From assembly GCA_011523825.1 (NCBI GenBank), contig WTFX01000009.1, positions 104,420 through 168,419 on the forward strand: a stretch of 64,000 nucleotides of DNA, written 5' to 3'. This document shows, one piece after another, positions 42,937 to 51,806 of the stretch. The notes under the pieces were generated by a model. The model was not told the origin of the DNA. It did no database searches and worked only from the letters and a program-made list of their open reading frames with translations. This stretch comes from Microthrixaceae bacterium (GTDB taxonomy: Bacteria; Actinomycetota; Acidimicrobiia; Acidimicrobiales; Poriferisodalaceae). Positions within the stretch are counted from its first letter, which is position 1; the number at the start of each line of letters is the position of its first letter. The translations under genes were made by a program, and so were the position numbers.

Positions 42937-43670
42937 ATTCCCCCATCGACGGTGAATTCCTGGCCGGTGCAGTAGCTGCTGGCGTCGGAGGCGAGAAACA
43001 GGACCACCCGGCCGACTTCGGCAGGTTCGGCAATGCGCCCCAGCGGCACCCCGCGCAGGATCCGGCGTGTGCGATCGCTGTCCTCGGTGAACACATTGGT
43101 CTGCGTCAGCATCTCGGTGTCGATGTAGCCCGGATGCACTGAGTTCACCCGCACGCCACGGCGCCCCAGTTCCTTCGCGGCCGACTTCGTCATGCCGCGC
43201 ACGGCCCACTTGCTGGCGCTGTAGGCGAATGATCCAGCGGTGCCCATCAGACCGGCCACCGAGCTGATGTTGACAATCGAACCAGACTCGGCCTCGGCCA
43301 TCGCGGCGCCGACCTTCTGCATGCCCAGGAACACGCCGCGGGCGTTGATCGCCAGCATGCGGTCGAAGTCGGCAGTGGAGGTCTTCATCAGCCCCGCGCC
43401 CTGGAAGATGCCGGCGTTGTTCACCAGCACGTCGATGCGCCCGTGGCGACCGAGCACATCGGCCACCACCGAGTCCCACGCCGCCTCATTGGCCACGTCG
43501 TGGTGCAGGTAGTCGCACCCCAACTCGCCTGCGGTGCGCTCGCCGTCGTCGTCGAGCACGTCGGTGAGCACCACCGTCGCGCCCTCGTCGGCAAAGAGCT
43601 GGCCCTCGATTGCACCCTGCCCTCGTGCACCGCCGGTGATGATTGCAACCCGTCCCTCCAGGACACCCAT
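42927..43670 (-). CDS. Short-chain dehydrogenase/reductase
   Basis: Classical SDR, 247 residues. Cofactor motif TGGARGQGAIEGQLF, then NNAGIFQGAG, the catalytic Ser in NISSVAGLMGT, Tyr and Lys in YSASKWAVRG, and the C-terminal GQEFTVDGGMFG. This is the 3-alpha-hydroxysteroid/3-oxoacyl reductase-like general group; substrate unknown. GGGAGG precedes the ATG, and a TAGGGT box at 43748-43753 on the minus strand gives a leader of about 70 bases. A run of palindromes overlaps its 3' end. Confidence 0.93.
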   Translation of the reverse strand: MGVLEGRVAIITGGARGQGAIEGQLFADEGATVVLTDVLDDDGERTAGELGCDYLHHDVANEAAWDSVVADVLGRHGRIDVLVNNAGIFQGAGLMKTSTADFDRMLAINARGVFLGMQKVGAAMAEAESGSIVNISSVAGLMGTAGSFAYSASKWAVRGMTKSAAKELGRRGVRVNSVHPGYIDTEMLTQTNVFTEDSDRTRRILRGVPLGRIAEPAEVGRVVLFLASDASSYCTGQEFTVDGGMFG

Positions 43671-43747
43671 CTGCTGCCTCCCTGTGCCAAGTGTGATCGG
43701 CGAGTGTGTTCGCCTCCTCGCCGCGCCCGCGCGCGAGCGACGGCGAG

Positions 43748-43753
43748 ACCCTA
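43748..43753 (-). promoter_or_regulatory. Possible -10 box (TAGGGT) for the SDR gene
   Basis: TAGGGT on the minus strand 77 bases before the ATG at 43670; the transcript would carry a leader with the GGGAGG site. Confidence 0.35.
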
Positions 43754-43800
43754 GACCTCGGCGGACGCGGGTGCCGCGGCCGCAGCAGATCCTGCGTCGC

Positions 43801-44895
43801 TCAGAGAGGTGCTGCTTCGTTCAGTTCGGCGAGGATGGCCGAGAGCTGCTCGCCGTCGGCGGGATCGTTGACCGGGATCGAGAACTCGATGCGGTCGATG
43901 TGGGGGCCGTACCGCTCGGCGAGCAACCTGCCGATCTGGTCGTAGGTACCCACGGTGGCGATCGTGTGCAGCATCTCGTCCGAGACGATCGCCGAGATCT
44001 CGTCCCAGCGTTGCGCCTTGGACAGGGCGGCAGCCTGATCCGCTTCATCGGTCCAATCGTGGACGTCGAAGGCCGCCCGGTACGCGGGCGTGGACAGGTA
44101 GAAGCCGACCCGCTCGCGCACCGTGCGGGCCGCCACGGCGAGGGTTGCGCCGTCGGGCGCGGTTGCCACGAGCGGCTTAATGCACCAGTCCACAACAGCG
44201 GCGTCGCGCCCGGCTCGCTCGGCACCCCGTGCCACCGCTGGCGCCATGACCTCGGTGATGTACTTCGGCGAGCACACGGGATGCAGGCGGACGCCGTCAG
44301 CCACCTCGCCGGCAACGCCGCACATGTTGGGGTTGATGGCGGCGATGTGCACCGGGATGTCCGGATGGGCGATGGGGCCGGGATCGAACAGCGGCACCAT
44401 CAGGTTCAGGTTGTAGTGCTCGCTCTGGAAGTCGAGCGGCGTGCGTTCCTGCCAGCAGCGCCACACCGCGCGCACGGCGCCCACGTAGTCGCGCATCCAC
44501 GGACCCGGCGCGGTCCACTCCATGCCATACCTGCGCCGGATGTGGCCGCGCACTTGGCTGCCGAGCCCCAGGATGGCTCGGCCGCTCGACGCCTTCTGCA
44601 GCGTCCACGCCGACAGCGCGGTCACCGTCGGCGACCGGGGAAATGCCATCGCCACCGAAGTGCCCAATCCCAAGGTGCGAGTTGCGACCGCCGCCATGGC
44701 GAGGAGCTGGTAAGGGTCATCCTTGGTCTCCTCCACCACCAAGGCGTCGTAGCCCAACGCCTCGACCTGTGCGGCGGCGTCGCCGATAGCGGTCACATCC
44801 AGCGGCACGTCGGGTGCCCGCAGCCCCGGATCCAGCTTGCCCAGCGGCAGCAGCGTCTCGGTCTTCATGTCGCACGCTCCAAACGGCTGGCTCAC
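43801..44895 (-). CDS. F420-dependent luciferase-like oxidoreductase
   Basis: 364-residue (alpha/beta)8-barrel of the luciferase-like monooxygenase family, the branch that usually uses coenzyme F420 in actinobacteria. Visible: AAQVEALGYDALVVEETKDD, GTSVAMAFPRSPTVTALSAW, GRAILGLGSQVRGHIRRRYG and the C-terminal PVHIAAINPNMCGVAGEVADG. Substrate unknown. GTG at 44895 follows TAGCGT by six bases, supporting this start over ATG at 44868. It reads away from the MFS gene. Confidence 0.9.
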   Translation of the reverse strand: MSQPFGACDMKTETLLPLGKLDPGLRAPDVPLDVTAIGDAAAQVEALGYDALVVEETKDDPYQLLAMAAVATRTLGLGTSVAMAFPRSPTVTALSAWTLQKASSGRAILGLGSQVRGHIRRRYGMEWTAPGPWMRDYVGAVRAVWRCWQERTPLDFQSEHYNLNLMVPLFDPGPIAHPDIPVHIAAINPNMCGVAGEVADGVRLHPVCSPKYITEVMAPAVARGAERAGRDAAVVDWCIKPLVATAPDGATLAVAARTVRERVGFYLSTPAYRAAFDVHDWTDEADQAAALSKAQRWDEISAIVSDEMLHTIATVGTYDQIGRLLAERYGPHIDRIEFSIPVNDPADGEQLSAILAELNEAAPL

Positions 44896-44901
44896 GCCGG
44901 C

Positions 44902-44907
44902 ACGCTA
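44902..44907 (-). promoter_or_regulatory. -10 box (TAGCGT) for the F420 oxidoreductase gene
   Basis: TAGCGT on the minus strand, six bases before the GTG at 44895. Confidence 0.5.
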
Positions 44908-44997
44908 CGCACTCCCGGCAGGCAGAACCCGGCCGGCACGCCTCAGCACACTCAGGACGGCTGCGTGCGGCGGGACGCGACCCCGCGGCTGCAGTCA

Positions 44998-45003
44998 TAG
45001 GGT
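44998..45003 (+). promoter_or_regulatory. -10 box (TAGGGT) before MFS gene
   Basis: TAGGGT ends eight bases before the ATG at 45012; this fixes the start. Confidence 0.45.
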
Positions 45004-45011
45004 GCGCTGCG

Positions 45012-46316
45012 ATGCGCACAGCAGGAGCTCCAGGCTCGGGACCGGATTCCGCTGCTGGCGTCGCGACGCCCACCGGTCACGGCGACGGGCTCGCTCAGCG
45101 TCTGGGGCTGAACTTCGTGCTCGTCTCCACGATGGTGCTCGGCCCGATCCCGATGATGCTGCCGGCGGTGCTGGCGGTGGATCTCATCGCCGACTTGGGC
45201 ATCACGACGGGGCCGTTCAGCCTGGCGCTCACCGCCAACACGATTGTCGCCGCGCTGTTCGCACCGCTGTCGGGACGCATCACCGACAGCATCGGCCCGA
45301 AGCACTCGGTGGTGCTGACCATCGCCACTGCCGGCGTGGGCATGTTCGGCATGGCCTTTGCCACCGACGTGTGGGTCCTCATGGCATCGGCAGCGTTCGC
45401 CGGACTCGGCCAGGGCTGGTGCAATCCGGCAACCAACAAGCTGATCGCCGAGCGGGTCCCCGACGGGCGTCGCGGCACCATCACGGGACTGAAGCAATCG
45501 GGTGTCATGTTCGGCACGTTCCTGTCGGGCTTCACGCTGCCGACGCTGGCCGTCTGGTTCGACTGGCGGACCGCCATCGGCCTCTACGGCGTCGTGGCGA
45601 TCGTGGTTGCACTCGGCATCGCGCTGTGGCTGAGGCCGGATGCCCCTGCCGATGAGGGCCCCGAAGCCGGCTATGGCGCATCACCCGGTGCCGTGTTCTC
45701 CGTCGCGCCCGCGCAGCGGCCAGCGGTGCAGATGAAGGTGTCCGAGCGGGTGTTCATCGCCAAGATCACCTGGTTCTCGTTGCTGATGGGCGGCGTGGTA
45801 GGAGGCGTCGGGCGGTTCCAAGTGCTCTTCGCCGAGGAATCGCTCGGGTGGTCCAACTTCTGGGCGGGCATGGCCAGCGCCCTAGCGGGCATCATCGCGG
45901 CGGCATCGCGCATCTGGTGGGCACGCCTCACCGAGCGACGGGTGCAGCCGGCGAGCGCACTCGCCGTCCAGTCGGCGTTCACCGTGGTCGCGATGGCGCT
46001 CCTGCTGGCTGCAACGACGATTCATGGCTCGATGATGTGGGTGATGTCGCTGCTGGCCGGCTTCACGATGATGTCGTGGAATGCCGTGGCCATGCTCGCC
46101 GTCATCATCGGCGTTCCGGTAGCACTGGCGGGCCGCGCATCGGGAATCGTGATGCTGGGCTTCATGTCCGGGCTCAGCATCGGCGGCCTCGTGGCCGGAT
46201 ATGTCTACGAGCAGACAGGCAGCTTCAGCGTCATCTGGGTGAGCTTCGCCGTCTGTGCGGCCGGTGCGACCGTGCTCGCGCTGACCATGCGCCGCCGTCG
46301 CCCCCCGGTCATCTGA
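45012..46316 (+). CDS. Major facilitator superfamily transporter
   Basis: 434 residues, 12 predicted transmembrane helices. The MFS loop 2-3 motif appears as PLSGRITDSIGPKHSVVLTI, and helix 5 has WCNPATNKLIAERVPDGRRG leading into GLKQSGVMFGTFLSGF. A central cytoplasmic loop lies near residues 205-245. The second half includes GFMSGLSIGGLVAGYVYEQTG. The substrate is unknown; it resembles general metabolite/drug transporters. Start chosen from the promoter box spacing; longer in-frame starts would overlap the divergent gene. Confidence 0.9.
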   Translation: MRTAGAPGSGPDSAAGVATPTGHGDGLAQRLGLNFVLVSTMVLGPIPMMLPAVLAVDLIADLGITTGPFSLALTANTIVAALFAPLSGRITDSIGPKHSVVLTIATAGVGMFGMAFATDVWVLMASAAFAGLGQGWCNPATNKLIAERVPDGRRGTITGLKQSGVMFGTFLSGFTLPTLAVWFDWRTAIGLYGVVAIVVALGIALWLRPDAPADEGPEAGYGASPGAVFSVAPAQRPAVQMKVSERVFIAKITWFSLLMGGVVGGVGRFQVLFAEESLGWSNFWAGMASALAGIIAAASRIWWARLTERRVQPASALAVQSAFTVVAMALLLAATTIHGSMMWVMSLLAGFTMMSWNAVAMLAVIIGVPVALAGRASGIVMLGFMSGLSIGGLVAGYVYEQTGSFSVIWVSFAVCAAGATVLALTMRRRRPPVI

Positions 46317-46399
46317 CCCGCATCTCCGGTAACTCGTGCATTTCCCGACGCCCGGCGGCGGGTTTCGCGCCAGGAATGAGCCATTACGCAGACCCGATC

Positions 46400-46405
46400 T
46401 AGGCT
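46400..46405 (+). promoter_or_regulatory. hmgA: -10 box (TAGGCT) for leaderless hmgA
   Basis: TAGGCT, seven bases, then ATG at 46413. Confidence 0.5.
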
Positions 46406-46412
46406 GGCATCC

Positions 46413-47735
46413 ATGGGGGATGACTTCGGCGTCGAGTACCAGAGCGGGTTCGGCAACGAGCACGCCACCGAGGCCGAGCCCGGCGTGCTGCCGGTGGGTC
46501 AGAACAGCCCCCAGCGGGTTACTCACGACCTGTACACCGAGCAGCTGACCGGCAGCGCCTTCACCGTGGCCCGGGCGGACGCGATGCGCACGTGGATGTA
46601 CCGGATCCGCCCCTCAGTGCGTCATGTCAGCGGCTTGGCCGACATCGACCCCGGCAATATCCGCACCTCGCCGTGCCGAGAGGGCTCCCCTCCGGTGGCA
46701 CAGCTGCGCTGGAGCCCGTTGGCGGTCCCCGCCGAGCCTCTCACGTGGCTGGAAGGGCTCTGCACGCTGGCAGCCAACGGCGACGCCCACACGCAGCTCG
46801 GTGCAGCCACACACCTGTACTTCGCCAACCGCTCCATGGAAGACGAGGTGTTCGCCAACGCCGACGGCGAGATGCTGATCGTTCCCCAGCAGGGAACGCT
46901 GCGGCTGGTCACCGAACTGGGCACGTTGACGGTCGGGCCCGCCGAGATGGCCACCGTGCCCCGCGGTGTGAAGTTCCGCGTGGAGCTGATGGAGGAAACC
47001 GCTCGGGGCTACGTGTGCGAGAACTACGGGGCGCCCTTCCGGCTGCCCGATCCGGGCCTCATCGGCGTGGACGCGCTCGCCATGCCTCGGGATTTCCTGT
47101 ACCCGGTGGCCGGCTACGAGGCCGACGACCGCCCGACTCGGTTGGTGTTCAAGCACGACGGCCGCCTGCTCGAGACGCACCTGCCGCATTCCCCGCTGGA
47201 TGTGGTGGCGTGGCACGGCAACTTCGCTCCCTACAAGTACGACCTGCGCAACTACTGCCCGCTCGGGCCGCTGCTGTTCGACCATCCGGCACCGTCGATC
47301 TGGACGCTGCTGACCTCGCCGTCGGATTCTCCGGGCACTGCCAATGTCGACTTCGTGCTGTTCCGTGAGCGCTGGGCGGTGCAGGAGCACACGTTCCGGC
47401 CGCCTTGGTACCACTCCAACGTGATGAGTGAGCTGATGGGCCTGGTCGAGGGCACCTACGACGCCAAGCCCGAAGGAGGATTCGAACCTGGCGGCGTCAG
47501 CATCCACAACGCCTTCCTGCCCCACGGACCCGACATCGAGGCCTACGACGCGGGCACGACGGCCGAGCTGGAGCCGCGGCGGATGGCCGACATGCTGGCG
47601 TTCATGTTCGAGTCTCGCTACGCATGGATTCCTACCTCGTGGGCCGCCGGTCTGCCCGAGCTGCAGGACGACTACGCCGCCGCCTGGTCGCCGCTGGACG
47701 ACCGCAGCACCCTGCGCCGCAACGGCGACGGCTGA
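46413..47735 (+). CDS. hmgA: Homogentisate 1,2-dioxygenase
   Basis: Fe(II) dioxygenase that opens the ring of homogentisate to maleylacetoacetate in tyrosine/phenylalanine breakdown. 440 residues, normal. YQSGFGNEHATEAEPG near the N-terminus is the family's hallmark, then SPQRVTHDLYTEQLTGSAFT. The iron ligands are H334 and E340 in PPWYHSNVMSELMG and the His in SIHNAFLPHGPDIEA region. Neither 4-hydroxyphenylpyruvate dioxygenase nor fumarylacetoacetase is nearby, so the rest of the pathway must be elsewhere. Confidence 0.96.
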   Translation: MGDDFGVEYQSGFGNEHATEAEPGVLPVGQNSPQRVTHDLYTEQLTGSAFTVARADAMRTWMYRIRPSVRHVSGLADIDPGNIRTSPCREGSPPVAQLRWSPLAVPAEPLTWLEGLCTLAANGDAHTQLGAATHLYFANRSMEDEVFANADGEMLIVPQQGTLRLVTELGTLTVGPAEMATVPRGVKFRVELMEETARGYVCENYGAPFRLPDPGLIGVDALAMPRDFLYPVAGYEADDRPTRLVFKHDGRLLETHLPHSPLDVVAWHGNFAPYKYDLRNYCPLGPLLFDHPAPSIWTLLTSPSDSPGTANVDFVLFRERWAVQEHTFRPPWYHSNVMSELMGLVEGTYDAKPEGGFEPGGVSIHNAFLPHGPDIEAYDAGTTAELEPRRMADMLAFMFESRYAWIPTSWAAGLPELQDDYAAAWSPLDDRSTLRRNGDG

Positions 47736-47762
47736 GCGCCTCGATTGCCAGAGGATTTGCCG

Positions 47763-48575
47763 ATGGCGGCAACACGGGCCAACGCCGATCTGAGCGGACG
47801 GGTGGCGATCGTCACCGGTGCGGGGGCACGCGCGGACGGGATCGGCAACGGGCGGGCTGCAGCGATCCTGCTGGCCGAGGCCGGAGCACATGTGGTGGCG
47901 GTGGATCGCAAGCCCGAGCTTGCCGAGGCAACGGTCGAGATGATCAACGCAGAGGGGGGCAGCGCGGTTGCCTTCGCCGCTGATGTGACCGTCGAGGCCG
48001 ACTGCGAGGCGATGACCCAGGCGGCGCTGGACCGCTGGGGCCGGCTCGACATCCTGGTGAACAACGTGGGCATCGGCAGCGACGGCACCGTGGTGACGGG
48101 CGCCGTCGAGGCATGGCAGCGAGTGATGGACGTGAACCTCACCTCGATGGTGCTGGCGTCGCGCCACGCCATCCCGGCGATGATCGAGCACTCGGGCGGG
48201 GGAGCGATCGTCAACATCTCGTCCATTTCGGCGCTGCGGCCACGCGGCATGACGGCGTACTCCACATCGAAGGGGGCGATCATGGCGCTCACCGCTGCCA
48301 TGGCCGTCGACCACGGCACTGACGGCGTGCGGGTGAACTGCGTGGCTCCCGGGCCCGTGCGCACGCCGATGGTGGGCGGCGACGACATGCCCGACGAGCT
48401 TGCCGAGGCCCGTCGACGGGCCAGCGTGCTGAAGATTGAGGGCAATGGCTGGGACATCGGCGCGGCAGTGCGCTTTCTCTGCACCGACGAGGCCCGCTAC
48501 ATCACCGGCCACACGCTGGTCGTCGACGGCGGTGTGACCCTGCGAGGCCCGTCACGGCCCTCGCCGCGGGGCTGA
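47763..48575 (+). CDS. Short-chain dehydrogenase/reductase
   Basis: Classical SDR, 270 residues. TGAGARADGIGNGRAAAI is the cofactor loop (with an insert relative to TGxxxGxG), followed by NNVGIGSDG, the catalytic Ser in NISSISALRPRG, and YSTSKGAIMALTAA with Tyr and Lys; the C-terminal TLVVDGGVTL is standard. AGAGGA precedes the ATG. It lies 27 bases after hmgA and may be cotranscribed. Substrate unknown. Confidence 0.92.
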   Translation: MAATRANADLSGRVAIVTGAGARADGIGNGRAAAILLAEAGAHVVAVDRKPELAEATVEMINAEGGSAVAFAADVTVEADCEAMTQAALDRWGRLDILVNNVGIGSDGTVVTGAVEAWQRVMDVNLTSMVLASRHAIPAMIEHSGGGAIVNISSISALRPRGMTAYSTSKGAIMALTAAMAVDHGTDGVRVNCVAPGPVRTPMVGGDDMPDELAEARRRASVLKIEGNGWDIGAAVRFLCTDEARYITGHTLVVDGGVTLRGPSRPSPRG

Positions 48576-48612
48576 GCCGGCCGCAGCCGTTATGCGCCTC
48601 GCTGGCTCAGCC
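48570..48612. terminator. Possible terminator between convergent genes
   Basis: GGCTGAGCC (48570-48578) pairs with GGCTCAGCC (48604-48612) around a 25-base loop. It includes the SDR stop codon and precedes the convergent monooxygenase gene end at 48645. Loop length makes it weaker than the hairpin at 33729. Confidence 0.4.
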
Positions 48613-48644
48613 GGCCGCGAGCCGCCGCACTCCACACGGATCGG

Positions 48645-50027
48645 CTACACCCGCTGCTGGCGGAAGCCGCTGGCGTAGTGCGTCTCACCCAGGCGCCTGC
48701 GGCCGAACAGCTTCTCGCGCAGCGTTCCTGGCTGGTACTCCCGCTGCACCAGACCTCGCTCGCGCAGCACCGGCACGACGCCGTCGATGAAGTCGACGAA
48801 CGTGCCGGGTGTGGTGGCGTACACCAGGTTGAAGCCATCCACGCCCTGGCTCAGCCGGCGCTGCATGCCATCCGCGATCTGCTCGGGCGATCCCACCAGG
48901 AACTGGCCGGCCATGTTCAGCTTGATGAGGTCACCGAAGGTCCGGTTGCCCGGCCGTGCTGAATCCAGCAGCGATTTCACCGGGCCCCGAACGCCCTCGG
49001 TGCGCAGCGTCTCGAGCGGCTGATCGGGGTCGATGTGACTGAGGTCCACGTTGAGGTTGCCGCTGAGATGCGCGAGTCCCGCCTCCAGTGAGAGCGTCTC
49101 GAGGTAGTCGGCGTGCTTGGCCTTCGCCTCGGCCTCCGTGCCGCCCACGATGGGAGACAGGCCGGCGATGATCTTCACGTCATCGGGATGGCGACCCACG
49201 GCACGCACCCGACGCCGGATGTCTTCGGCGATGCGTGTCAGGCCCCGCGAGGCCGCCACCACGAAGACGCACTCGGCGTGCTTGGCGGCGAAGTCCCGCC
49301 CTCGATCCGACGAGCCTGCCTGGTAGATCACCGGCGTGCGCTGCGGCGACGGCTCAGCAAGGTGGGGCCCGGCCACCGAGTAGTACGGCCCCTCGTGGTC
49401 GATCGCCCGGACCTGATCAGGGTTGGTGTAGAGGCCGCGCTCGGCATCGGCCACCACGGCGTCGTCAGACCAGCTGCCTTCCCACAGCTTGTAGCAGACG
49501 TCCATGTAGTCCTCGGCCCGCTCGTAACGCGTGTCGTGCTTCGGCAATGCCTCGTAGCCGAGGCTCTGGGCGCCGTTCTGGAGGTAGGAGGTGACTACGT
49601 TCCACGCCACGCGGCCGCCGGTGAGATGGTCGAGCGTGGTGATCTGGCGGGAGAATGTGAACGGGTGTGCCTGCAGCACGTTGCTGGTGAAGGCGAACCC
49701 GAGGTGTTCGGTGACCGTGGCCATGGCCGGGATCAGCAGCATCGGATCGTTCACCGGCACCTGCACCGCCTGGCGCAGCGATGTGTCGGCGCTGCCCCGG
49801 TAGGTGTCGTACAGCCCGATCACGTCCGCCAGGAAGATGGCGTCGAAGCACCCGGCCTCGCAGATGCGAGCCAGCTCCAGCCACGGCTCGAGCGAGGTGT
49901 ACTCCCGCTGGCGGGTGTCGTCGCGTACCCACAGTCCCTGCTGGATGTGGCCCACGCAGTTCATCGTGAACGCGTTCAAGATGATGCGTCGCCCGCCCGC
50001 CCCGAATGTCCCCGCCTCCGCCGCCAC
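48645..50027 (-). CDS. NtaA/SnaA/DszA-family flavin-dependent monooxygenase
   Basis: 460-residue luciferase-like monooxygenase of the NtaA/SnaA/DszA group, two-component FMNH2-dependent enzymes acting on nitrilotriacetate, pristinamycin or sulfones. Visible: ARICEAGCFDAIFLADVIGL, GGRVAWNVVTSYLQNGAQSL, ERAEDYMDVCYKLWEGSW, NPDQVRAIDHEGPYYSV and PVIYQAGSSDRGRDFAA, all typical. The substrate is not predictable. The start is GTG at 50027. A flavin reductase gene is not adjacent. Confidence 0.92.
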   Translation of the reverse strand: MAAEAGTFGAGGRRIILNAFTMNCVGHIQQGLWVRDDTRQREYTSLEPWLELARICEAGCFDAIFLADVIGLYDTYRGSADTSLRQAVQVPVNDPMLLIPAMATVTEHLGFAFTSNVLQAHPFTFSRQITTLDHLTGGRVAWNVVTSYLQNGAQSLGYEALPKHDTRYERAEDYMDVCYKLWEGSWSDDAVVADAERGLYTNPDQVRAIDHEGPYYSVAGPHLAEPSPQRTPVIYQAGSSDRGRDFAAKHAECVFVVAASRGLTRIAEDIRRRVRAVGRHPDDVKIIAGLSPIVGGTEAEAKAKHADYLETLSLEAGLAHLSGNLNVDLSHIDPDQPLETLRTEGVRGPVKSLLDSARPGNRTFGDLIKLNMAGQFLVGSPEQIADGMQRRLSQGVDGFNLVYATTPGTFVDFIDGVVPVLRERGLVQREYQPGTLREKLFGRRRLGETHYASGFRQQRV

Positions 50028-50068
50028 GGCATCAGTCTCGCACTACCGGCTGCTGGCCGACCCGCTGC

Positions 50069-50818
50069 TCAACGGGAGTTGGAACCCGGGGCTGTCAGGT
50101 AGTCGTCGACGATCTCGGCGGGATCGCCGACGGCCCGGATGCGGCCTTCGTCCAGCCAGACCACCCGGTCGCAGAAACGCCGGATCTCGTTCATGTTGTG
50201 GGTGACCAGCACCACCGACCCCGAAGCTGAGCGCACGTCGTCGATGCGCTCCGCCGCCAGTCGCCGAAACTCCTCATCGCCCACCGTGAGCGCCTCGTCG
50301 ATCAGCAGGATCTCGGGGATGCGGGCGGTGGCGATGGCAAAGCGCAGCCGGGCCCGCATTCCCGAGGAGTATGTCCGCATCGGACGGTCGATGTCGGCCC
50401 GCAGCCCGGCGAAGTCGATGATCTCGTCCATCCGGCGCTCGACCTCGGCACGGGTGAATCCCAGCGCCAGCCCGCCGATCAGGATGTTGCGCCGCCCAGA
50501 GAGCGCCGGCCGCAGCACCGACGACACGCCGAGCAGCGACGGCCGCGACCGTCCCCGGATGCTGCCCGAACGCAGCGGCAGCAGCCCGGTCATCGCCGCG
50601 AGCAGCGTCGACTTGCCCGCGCCGTTCGGCCCGATCAGCCCGAGCGTTTCGCGCTCGAACAGGTCGAGCGTCACGCCCTGCACCGCGGGAATCATGCGGT
50701 ACTGGCGGCGCATCCGGCCGCGGGCGAAGCCCTGCTTGAGGCCCATCGCCGGCTCCTCGAACACCCGGTAGCTGACGTGGGCGTCCCGCACCTCGACGGT
50801 GACGCCGGGATCGCTCAT
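50069..50818 (-). CDS. ABC transporter ATP-binding protein, polysaccharide/teichoic acid export type (TagH/Wzt-like)
   Basis: 249 residues. Walker A GLIGPNGAGKSTLL is near residue 60, the signature motif TYSSGMRARLRFAIA near 150, Walker B EILLIDEALTVGDEEF near 170 and the switch His in VLVTHNMNEI. It lacks a C-terminal carbohydrate-binding domain. The N-terminal part YRVFEEPAMGLKQGFARGR is the pre-Walker segment typical of TagH/KpsT-type exporters. ATG at 50818 overlaps the permease stop by four bases (ATGA), so the two form an operon. Confidence 0.93.
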   Translation of the reverse strand: MSDPGVTVEVRDAHVSYRVFEEPAMGLKQGFARGRMRRQYRMIPAVQGVTLDLFERETLGLIGPNGAGKSTLLAAMTGLLPLRSGSIRGRSRPSLLGVSSVLRPALSGRRNILIGGLALGFTRAEVERRMDEIIDFAGLRADIDRPMRTYSSGMRARLRFAIATARIPEILLIDEALTVGDEEFRRLAAERIDDVRSASGSVVLVTHNMNEIRRFCDRVVWLDEGRIRAVGDPAEIVDDYLTAPGSNSR

Positions 50819-51711
50819 GCGCCGAGCCTCTGCTCGGACCGGTGGAACACGAAGAAACCCAGCGCCGGCATCACGATGCACCACACGACCAGGCCGGCCA
50901 CCACCCACAAATCCACCGGTTCGCCCAGCAGGCACCAGCGGGCGCACGTGATCACGTCGTAGATCGGGTTGAGGGCGAACGCGCGCCGCCACGCGGTGCT
51001 CTGCACGAACGCATCGACGCTGAAGATCACACCCGAGCCGTAGAAGAGCAGCCGGAACAGGTGCGGCAGGATCTGGCGCAGGTCGGGCATGGTCGTGCCG
51101 ATGCGCGCCACCAGCAGCGCAACGCCGAAATTGAAGAAGAACTGCGCCACCAGCACGGCCGGCAGCACCAACCAGCGCAGCGTCGGCAGCTCGCCGGTGG
51201 CCAGCACCGCCAGCAGTGCCAGCACCAACGCGGGCACGAACGCGGCGGTCTGACCGTTTACCGATGCCGCGGGCAGCAGGATGCGCGGGAACTGGATCGA
51301 TCGGATCAGGCCCAGGTTCTGGGTGATCGAGCCGGACGCCTCCAGCGTGACGCGCTGGGTGAGATGGAACAGCACGACGCCGATGATGAGGAAGCCCAGG
51401 AAGTTGTCGACGCCGCGCCGGGTGTCGATGATGACGCCGAAGACCAGGAAGTACACGCCCACCAGCAGGGCCGGATTCACCAGGTGCCAGAGCTGGCCCA
51501 GCGTGGTGTCCATGTTCTGTGCCCGCAGGTCCTGCGCAGGCACCACGATGGCGAACTCCCGTCGTCGCCAGGCTTCCCGCAGGTAGGCCAGCGTCGACGG
51601 CCGAGACGTCAGGTCGATGAGGGGCCGTGCCCCTGACGTGTCTCCTCCGTCGGCTGTGCTGGTCGTGCCTCCTTCGTCGGCTGTGTTCGCTGTGCCTCCT
51701 TCGTCGGCCAT
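50815..51711 (-). CDS. ABC-2 type permease for polysaccharide export (TagG/Wzm-like)
   Basis: 298 residues, six predicted membrane helices. After an acidic, low-complexity N-terminus (about 30 residues of Thr/Gly/Asp/Glu from a 27-bp repeat) the conserved start RREFAIVVPAQDLRAQNMDTTLGQLWHLVNPALL appears as in the ABC-2 family, in two parts: VPAQDLRAQNMDTTLGQLW and NPALLVGVYFLVFG. Later FPRILLPAASVNGQ and LNPIYDVITCARW. The start ATG at 51711 follows TAGGAT by seven bases. Together with the ATPase it probably exports the glycan made by the adjacent divergent glycosyltransferase. Confidence 0.9.
   Translation of the reverse strand: MADEGGTANTADEGGTTSTADGGDTSGARPLIDLTSRPSTLAYLREAWRRREFAIVVPAQDLRAQNMDTTLGQLWHLVNPALLVGVYFLVFGVIIDTRRGVDNFLGFLIIGVVLFHLTQRVTLEASGSITQNLGLIRSIQFPRILLPAASVNGQTAAFVPALVLALLAVLATGELPTLRWLVLPAVLVAQFFFNFGVALLVARIGTTMPDLRQILPHLFRLLFYGSGVIFSVDAFVQSTAWRRAFALNPIYDVITCARWCLLGEPVDLWVVAGLVVWCIVMPALGFFVFHRSEQRLGA
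51641..51711 (-). repeat. 27-bp degenerate tandem repeat in the permease N-terminus
   Basis: Two full units (51641-51667, 51668-51694) and a partial third (51695-51711). They give the permease a repeated TADEGGT-like N-terminal tail. The period is a multiple of three, so the frame is kept. Confidence 0.85.
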
Positions 51712-51718
51712 GCGGGTC

Positions 51719-51724
51719 ATCCTA
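51719..51724 (-). promoter_or_regulatory. -10 box (TAGGAT) for the ABC exporter operon
   Basis: TAGGAT on the minus strand, seven bases before the permease ATG; sets the start at 51711. Confidence 0.5.
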
Positions 51725-51806
51725 CGAAGGCCGTTCTGGGGCAACCGTGCGGGGCAGGCACAGTCGTAGGGGCATACTCACGCGGCTGACCGATGTCCGG
51801 CGACGG

